Positions 57,232 to 64,000 of a stretch of 64,000 nt of DNA are shown one piece after another (within the stretch, counting starts at the first letter, position 1; each line of letters opens with the position of its first letter). Origin of the DNA: Gigaspora margarita. Its lineage: Eukaryota > Glomeromycota > Glomeromycetes > Diversisporales > Gigasporaceae. The stretch spans positions 280,426 through 344,425 of the forward strand of contig WTPW01000158.1 of assembly GCA_009809945.1 (NCBI GenBank), in the 5' to 3' direction. A program made the position numbers and the translations under genes. The notes under the pieces are model-generated. The model made no database searches. It worked only from the letters and a program-made list of their open reading frames with translations, and was not told the origin of the DNA.

Positions 57232-57446
57232 ATTGTTGTAGGTAGAAGCATTGTACGTATGTAGGTACTGTTCGTACAGACGTACAGTAATAAAATTCTT
57301 GGAATTTTATTGGCTAGTTGCATGGAGCTGAAGATCACATGCAGAAAAATCTAGAATAGTCTGATCGACATTTTGTTGCTGTAAAAGGAGCGATCTACAT
57401 TATCCTAATTCGGTATATTCCCTGACTGTATTATTGATTTTATTAT

Positions 57447-59088
57447 ATGGGAATAGAAATTTGTCGCACCCGCGACATGTCGCAACTGTGATTCAACCAA
57501 TCAAATCGCTCGATTTTGTAGACAAAAAATTTTTTTTAAAAACTAAAATTTTACTAGTAAAATGTAAAAAATAAATAAGCAATAACAAAACATATAGTGT
57601 AAAATTTTATTCTGAACAAGTTTTTCTAAGTTACAAAGATAGATTATCTTAGTAAAAAAGATGTTTTATAAGAAAAAACAAAAATTTCCAATATTAGCAT
57701 ATATAGATCTTTTTTTTACTAATTTAATCTATATTTATGTTTTAAGTATTATATACAAACTTTTACACTAAATAGCTTTTTCTAAGTTAAAAAGATAGAT
57801 AGTTTTAGTAAAAAAAGTTTTATATGTGCTAACTTTTGAAATTTTTGTTTTTCTTATAAAATGCCTTTTTTACTAAGACAATCTATCTTTGTAACTTAGA
57901 AAAAGTTGTTCAGAATAAAATTTTACATTATATAATGTGCTATTATATAAATATAGTGATTCTGGCTGATATAGCAAAGTTGGCTAAGCCAAAAAATTTT
58001 TAGCTAGCCGGTCGATTTTTTCAAAATCGGCTAATCGATTCTTATTTCTCCAAAAATAGAAAAATATATTTACGCGTAATTTACGTACAAAAACTACAGG
58101 TAGGACTGTTTCAAATATGTAAAATAGTTACACAAATATTAAATGATTATTACATACTGAACAGCCAATCAAAATCGTTAATTTTTAAAAAAAAATTAGG
58201 AAGCGAACCATTTGTTGAATTGTTGAATGAAATTACGGGTAGACAAACGTGTCTTTATTGATTTGGAACATTTTAAACCATATTACAGTACATATAAGTT
58301 ATAACCATCATTATTTAAAATTTTTTGTAATCTATATTTATTTCTATATTTAATAAACTTGAAATTTTCATAGTATTATGCACAGTTAATCTATTGTAAA
58401 GACCTTTAAATATTCATAGTTCTGTTCTACAGCTATATTATACATTAAATCTATGCTATAACCTAAAAAACTTTTGTAAAAAAAAAACAAAACAAATGAA
58501 GTCAATAACTGTTTATTTGTATGCTTCAATATTAAAAAAAAAACTATATTACGCATACAAAAAAGATCACACAATTCTAACTTTACTTTTCTAAATCATT
58601 ATTCTAAAAGTCTTTACCTTTTTATTTGCGCAAAAATGAGATTTTGTTAACGTATTAGTAGTTAATTACTTACAACTTCAATCAGTGAAGTGTAATACAA
58701 ATGTAGTGGGATTAAGAGGGATTAAGTGAATATATTGTAGGGAAATAGAGAACTTCAATAATTTACCTTATTTAATAGAGAAGCTAATCTACCAAGCTTC
58801 TGAAAAAAGTATTACATATAAAAAAAAATCATTTAGTTGTGTAAACAATCTAGTGATTAAGACCTGATTAGGAAATCAGCTAAGCCAACTAAGCTGACCA
58901 AAATTTATCGGCTAAGCTTAGCCGATAAATTTTGATCAGCCAGAATCACTATATATATATATTACACTTTATTAAGTAAAAACTTTAATTTTTAAAAAAA
59001 AATTTTTTTACCTACAAAATCGAGCGATTTGATTGGTCGAACATGGGGTGCGACTTGTCGCAGGTATGAAAATTTATATTCCCTTATA
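57447..59088. mobile_element. 1.64-kb foldback with two nested elements
   Basis: Arms of about 115 bp share AATCAAATCGCTCGATTTTG and CGACATGTCGC-like words. Inside are an inverted repeat at 57592-57933 (arms around TTACAAAGATAGAT) and the hAT-like element below. No coding. Confidence 0.75.
57954..58951. mobile_element. hAT-like non-autonomous element, 1.0 kb
   Basis: Identical termini TAGTGATTCTGGCTGAT at both ends, flanks TATAAATA and TATATATA (seven of eight). GGCTAAGC words recur near both ends. Confidence 0.75.
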
Positions 59089-59940
59089 CCAGTACGATCA
59101 TATGGAATGTGCAATATGAAATGTGGAGGGATAGTATCGTTCAACTTTTTTAATGTCCACTATGCCAATTTTTACAAAATCCTTTTTTGGTAGAAATAAT
59201 GATTTTCATTTATTCGTTTTTGGAAGGAGTTAAGATTTTTGCATATAACCCACATGTTGATCACAATTTATGATGCAAAGTAACGCAACTGATTATTAAT
59301 TATATATGATGCAAAACTGACGTTATGATTAATGGTATAGAATATTTGCTATATAATTTTAATTTACTGGATAAATTTTTTGATCTTTAACACAGTAAAA
59401 TGGTGCACTCAAGTTTGTGAAACTCAAATTTTCAGAATCTGCTCCTGTTTGCTCTAATTGCAGCAATTAGCTAATCTTACTAACTTATTTAAGCGAAAAA
59501 AAATGCATAAAAAAGTAACCTTAATTATTACAACTGTTGAACTGAGCTATATTGAGCTGTGCTAAGCTGAGTACTAATGTAGAAAAATCATCATAATCAC
59601 TTTGCTTATATCCAAAAACTATAGTCAGACTGTGAGAAAATTGGAGTAATGATACTATTAAATCAGTAATTATGTTCATTTGCATGTTAACTTCGTAATA
59701 ATTCATCATAATTCATAATTGATCTATTTTTTTTATGAATTAATAATAATCAGTTGTCAATGATTTATTTTTATTCTTTTTTTAAAAAAATCAACTTTCA
59801 TTTGTTACAGCACTGTATCTTTGAAATTTAAACAAATAGACTTCTGTTCGTTATGCACACATTTGTATCTTTGAAATTAACTAAAAAATGGATAACTTTA
59901 ATAACATGCGTTAGCTAGTCACATACTGTGCCTTGCCAGA
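59089..59940. other. Intergenic interval, nothing recognised
   Basis: AT-rich sequence without a credible gene, RNA or repeat. Confidence 0.45.
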
Positions 59941-60480
59941 ATGGTAAGGTTTATAACAGTAACTCATGATAGAAACTATAACTTCAATGTGAACTAATTC
60001 AATCCTACCCACATACGGGCTGCAGTCAATAGAAATAAGGCAGATTGATATCATTAAAAAAATCAATACCTTTACTTTCACAGCTCATATCTCATTGAAT
60101 ATTGAAGCCATCTTGATGATTTAACATTCATAAGAAAGCTTAGATTGTAGGCTTTCTTTTGACTATTAAGCTACCAAGATAGCTTCAATATTCAATGAGG
60201 TATGAGTGTAAAAGTAAAGGTATTGATTTTTTTAAGATATTGATCTGCCTTATTTCTATTAACAGTAGTCTATATTTTATTAATAGAATAACAAGCAAGT
60301 TTTGCAAGAGAATTTTTTCAGCAATTCTTGATAGAAGCTACAATAATTTTGATACAAGCTCAACCTTAAAATGTATTATCTGTCAGGTAAGTTTGTAACA
60401 GAAATTTTTATAAAATTCATGATAGAAATTATAATACCTTTAATACAAACTAATTCACCTTATGCCATTACTGATATAAA
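59940..60480 (-). repeat. Degenerate satellite, block D, split by a foldback
   Basis: Reverse-oriented satellite units (AGTAACTCATGATAGAAACT; GATAGAAATTATAATACCTT) flank the foldback at 60028-60262, which therefore inserted into an existing array. Confidence 0.6.
60028..60262. mobile_element. 235-bp foldback element
   Basis: Two arms of about 100 bp, from AATAGAAATAAGGCAGAT at the left to its complement at the right, around a loop near 60145. The arms are highly similar, so it is fairly young. Confidence 0.8.
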
Positions 60481-61119
60481 CCACAATGGCTTTTCCATGA
60501 TAAGATGCCACAAGTCACTAAATAATGACTGAAGTTTGTAATAAAATTTTTATATTACTCTAATGAGTTTAACTCTACTGAATTACTTTATTTTAAGGCA
60601 AACTTTGAGCTCTTATATACTTTCTTTTACAGACTAAAAAACAATTGAAAAGAATCTTTTCTTAAAACTCTTATGAAGCTTTCTATATTAAGAACTTTTA
60701 AGTATTTCTATACTTAAAACTCTTAAGTAAATTTCAATACTTAAAATTCTTAAAACTTTTAATTATCTCTCTATACTTTTGATTTTAATTCGTTACTGCT
60801 GATCTATCACAAAAATTTCAACTAATAAAAAAAAAAATAGAATTCAACACAGCCCAATTTCGACCTTTGCTATGCCACTCGAATTTTACCCATAACAACG
60901 GACATTATAGCAAAGGGTGGCACCTAATATCACGACATATGAAATGGCGCATTCACATGACACGTGTGTGTACGTTACATGTATTGGTTTGTGATATGTG
61001 TTGGATCATTTCGTAGAGAGCAAAAGATCAGTAAATGATTTTTTTTTTTTTAAAAAAAAAAAGAGCTTGATTTCACTGATGAAACCTCCGTATGTCTTGA
61101 CAAAAAAAATTCTTTACAA

Positions 61120-61242
61120 AATATTTACTTTATATGCAGTTAGCTTGCTGATCTTATATTAATATTTACTTTATATGCAGTTAGTTTGCTGATCTTATAT
61201 TAATATTTACTTTATATGCAGATAGCTTGCTGATCTTATATT
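61120..61242. repeat. 41-bp tandem repeat, three copies
   Basis: The unit AATATTTACTTTATATGCAG followed by TTAGCTTGCTGATCTTATATT starts at 61120, 61161 and 61202 with only a few differences. Confidence 0.9.
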
Positions 61243-61257
61243 AATATTTATGTAAAT

Positions 61258-63140
61258 TAACACCCTTTATATTTTACTTGTATATTTTTCCTTTTTTGTT
61301 CGTGCTTGTACTTTTGTAGAAGTGCTACAAGCTTTTTATAAAATGGTAAATTCAAGTTTTTTTAAATGGTTCCCGTGAAGTTCTCGATTAGAGATCGTCA
61401 AAACATTTGCCAACTATATTCTTTTTTATGCAAGATCTAATTTACGAATTGGGAAAAAAGTTCCTGGTGTTTTTAATATACTCTATAATAGTAAATCGAT
61501 ACTAGATAATAGATACTATTCAATGTAACTATTATCGAATCCCTTGATCTGATCCATGTACTAGTAGAGTACTACCCACTGTTAACCTATAAAAATACAC
61601 AAAAACGGGTATAACTCTCGATCCAATGATCAGAATTCGATAAAACAACTACCATTCGACTCAGCTCGACGAGACGGTTCGAATGAGCTATAGATTATCC
61701 TTGTACGACCACTGGTTGCCAAGATCGGAACCAATGAATAATCAAGTATAGGATCTACAATTTGATTGGCTAGGAGATCTACTGCGCGCCAAAGTGCATA
61801 TATGGCATTTATAAAACATATTATATTTATAGCATATATACTCTATATTTTATTAATAACACATATGTCATTTATTTCATATATTACATTTTAGTAGATA
61901 TAGCATTTATTGCACATGTAATAGATATAGCCCGTTACATTTGTGAAAAACAAAAATGTATAAAAGCAGCCGATGTGGACCCCAAGTTCAACATCGAGTC
62001 TTCATACTCTTTCAATAAATAAAACATTTATTTACTACACAAATTAAACAGTTACTAGTATCTTCATATACTTTTAATTGTTGCCTCTTTCATAATTGCA
62101 AATTACCATAAATCTTCTTTGTTAAGTTTTCTTGAAAAACGCCTTTCGACTTAGTTAAATCACAGTAACAAGTAAGGTTACACAAAGTGATCACTGTCTA
62201 AGGTCGCTCTAGTTATCTACTATCTTAAAAGAAGTAGATATAGGATAACACCACCCTCCCACCTTACGAACATGCAGCTTATATATACTTTCACTAGATG
62301 TCTTTGTGAAACTCTGTATTTAGCATCGAATAGACCCGTTCTAAGCCATTTCAATTTTTATTTTATCTATCTACTAAAATAGAATAGATTGTAACATAAT
62401 GAACAAGTTTATTTGCCTGTGGCTTTGTTATAGGAACGATTTTATAAGCCAAATATACTACATATAATAGCAAAATCAACGTGATAAGACATACCAAGAA
62501 TAGAGTATAAAGTATGTAGTGTATGGTTTAATAGTGAGTTAAGCGGAGTCACAGATTCTGGGCATCTAATTGGATGATCATTACCATTATTTTCTGTATT
62601 TTTTGTGTGAATTCCAGAAACGAAATGCAATGAAGTGTCTGAAGAGTAAAATAGTGTGTACAAATACTAGCCTCTGTTTAGGTTTAGCACTAAATGGATG
62701 GCATCATGATTTAACTTCACCCATTTATGATCTATATAATCAAGTTATTATACTTTAACGCTTTTGATTAGTTATACAAACCGTGGTCAAAATGGTAAGA
62801 CTAATATGTCGATGAGCAATTTATTATCAGGAATCTTATCAGGATTTAACAATTTTTTCCACATGATAGTATCAAATCAGCCTTAGCCACATACAGTATT
62901 ATGTGTCGATTTATGGTAAATCAAGTATCGCACTAACTTTATTGCATATCGAATGTGATATTTGACTTTTATGGTTAGTCTAGTGCTTTGATTGAGGCTT
63001 TGTGTTAAGGGCAGGATTTTATTTTTTGTTTTTAATGGGATGCATATGGTGAATTTAGGTTTCTTGAATAATAATAGGATATATTGAGAGGTAAGAATGG
63101 GAGGCTGTGGACTTGCGGACGTTAAGGGATGTTTATGAGC
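61258..63140. repeat. Right arm of the 1.84-kb inverted duplication
   Basis: Reverse complement of 1843-3686 with moderate divergence; interrupted by a solo LTR at 61580-62250 that the left arm lacks. The open frame at 62442-62663 is the partner of the left-arm frame and is not convincing as a gene. Confidence 0.8.
61580..62250. mobile_element. Solo LTR
   Basis: A 671-bp sequence starting TGTTAACC and ending GATAACA, with a TATA box (TGTATAAAAG, about 61957) followed by a polyadenylation signal AATAAA at 62014, the layout of an LTR with U3-R-U5. CCAC flanks both ends (61576-61579, 62251-62254), and the left duplication arm at about 3029 shows the empty site with one CCAC. No internal retrotransposon region, so it is a solo LTR in plus orientation. 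Confidence 0.85.
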
Positions 63141-63212
63141 TTTTTTTTTTGTTCAGAAGAGAGGATGTTATCATCAGCAAATTTTATATATAGATATATA
63201 TCAATTACTAAC

Positions 63213-63650
63213 TGGTAAGATATATATCGATGATCAACACCCCTGCCGATTATTATCGATAGTGATAGTAATTGATATATATCCGGTTAATCGATATATG
63301 GGGGAACCCACAGCAAAAGGATGCTTTGGGACAATTACATAATTTTGAGAAAATCATGACCAAAATTGGGATATTATTATCACCTATATAATAGTATCAA
63401 AATAATAAAGTGAAAATTATGTACTTTTTTATTAATAGATTTAATTATTAAAAGTTGTTTTTATAAATATATTCATTTATTATTTGGTTATTGTATAGAA
63501 TCTCAAAATTTGATTGGTTGACCCAAAGCATCCTTTTGCTGTGGGCTCCTCCATATATCTACTAGATATATATCGATTACCAGATATATATCAATAATCA
63601 ACACTCCTGCTGATTATTATCAATAGTGATAGTAATCGATATATATCTAA
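63213..63650. repeat. 68-bp repeat pair flanking a foldback MITE
   Basis: A unit bounded by GATATATATCGAT and ATCGATATATATC occurs at 63213-63283 and 63580-63650. Between them the foldback at 63299-63552 has ends with CCCACAGCAAAAGGATGCTT in inverted copies. The MITE probably inserted into a tandem pair. Confidence 0.7.
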
Positions 63651-63739
63651 TATGATATTTATTAATAATTATTATATTCACATAATTACATGTTTTCACA
63701 AGGTTTAGCAATTTATTATAAAATTTTAATTTTTTTATT

Positions 63740-63955
63740 TATTATTTTTTTTGGCAATCCTGCCTTTATTGACTAAAGAATGTGTATAATCTAATACAAA
63801 GGTTTTCAACTACTGCCTTAAACCCTTCTTTTTCTACAATAAAGACTCACTCAGCTGCTTTAAAATGCCCAGATGTGATCTATCGCAGCAATCTTTTTCC
63901 TATCCTTAGGACTTCAACTTGCTGAAGGTACTCCCTTGGGTTAGTAGATAGTGGT
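63740..63955 (-). mobile_element. Probable 3' end of a non-LTR retroposon
   Basis: The minus strand ends ATAAAGGCAGGATTGCC followed by an A-rich tail (AAAAAAAATAATAAATAAAAA). The same terminal word with poly(A) occurs at about 21815-21835. Shared 3' ends followed by A tails are a mark of LINE/SINE copies. The body matches no protein I recognise. Confidence 0.4.
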
Positions 63956-64000
63956 TGCTAGCCTTATTTTTATTTATTTATTATTATTATATATTATATT

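Larger units (their letters stand above)
48571..57428. mobile_element. Possible 8.9-kb terminal-inverted-repeat element
   Basis: The ends CAGTCAGGGGATATACCGAA and, from the right, CAGTCAGGGAATATACCGAA continue with TTAGGA, 26 of 27 matching. TA, or TATTATTA against TATTATTG, flanks both sides. Inside are SPRY/TPR fragments in opposite orientations near each end, an N gap and a broken minus-strand gene. Sequences just inside the ends are not alike, so this could also be two single ends of separate elements. Confidence 0.4.

Noticed and set aside
62442..62758. Short open frames on both strands in the right duplication arm
   Set aside because: They overlap each other and mirror the unconvincing left-arm frame.

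Overview
The window is AT-rich, intron-bearing nuclear DNA of a eukaryote, with GT-AG introns of about 40-130 bp, no operons and dense small transposons. Arrays of Sel1 repeats, tyrosine-kinase-like kinases with the HRDLHSGN/DLG signature, kinase/MACPF-like/4-helix-bundle composites, SPRY and TPR fragments and many hAT, pogo and MULE-type MITEs together point to an arbuscular mycorrhizal fungus (Glomeromycotina, Rhizophagus-like). That placement is inference from protein families, not from a marker gene. Three N runs (1731-1842, 33446-33598, 50422-51201) and scattered single Ns show a draft assembly, so single-base frameshifts may be sequencing errors as well as real decay.

Layout. 1-3.7 kb: a degenerate satellite, a 50-bp minisatellite and the left arm of a 1.84-kb inverted duplication whose other arm is at 61.26-63.14 kb. 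3.9-6.8 kb: a broken multi-exon alpha/beta hydrolase gene swollen by three foldback elements. 6.8-9.8 kb: gene-poor. 9.75-19.8 kb: two head-to-head members of a MACPF-like family; the minus copy is a pseudogene with a hAT MITE in its last exon, the plus copy is a long composite of a kinase-like domain, MACPF-like region, MLKL-type 4-helix bundle, second kinase-like domain and Sel1 repeats. 20-29.5 kb: MITEs, a decayed pogo transposase, a tRNA-derived SINE head and one copy of a segmental duplication. 29.6-36.5 kb: a third, decayed MACPF-like gene, zinc-knuckle relics, a gene of about 24 Sel1 units and a well-conserved TKL kinase. 36.5-48.5 kb: the second copy of the segmental duplication, MITEs, relic coding regions and satellite blocks. 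48.57-57.43 kb: a possible 8.9-kb element bounded by matching terminal inverted repeats, carrying SPRY and TPR fragments at both ends and a broken multi-exon gene between. 57-64 kb: nested foldbacks, the right duplication arm with a solo LTR, and a probable non-LTR retroposon 3' end.

How the genes may work together. The composite at 13-20 kb joins the module types of a necroptosis-like effector: a possible membrane-attack region, a 4-helix bundle like that of MLKL and plant/fungal immune proteins, kinase-like switch domains lacking the DFG aspartate, and Sel1 scaffolding repeats. Its paralogs at 10-12.7 and 29.6-30.9 kb are decaying, and a catalytically complete TKL kinase lies next to a Sel1 array at 32.6-36.5 kb. 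A lineage-specific self/non-self or cell-death gene family under rapid birth and death is the most interesting reading of the window. The domains are read from motifs; the function is inference.
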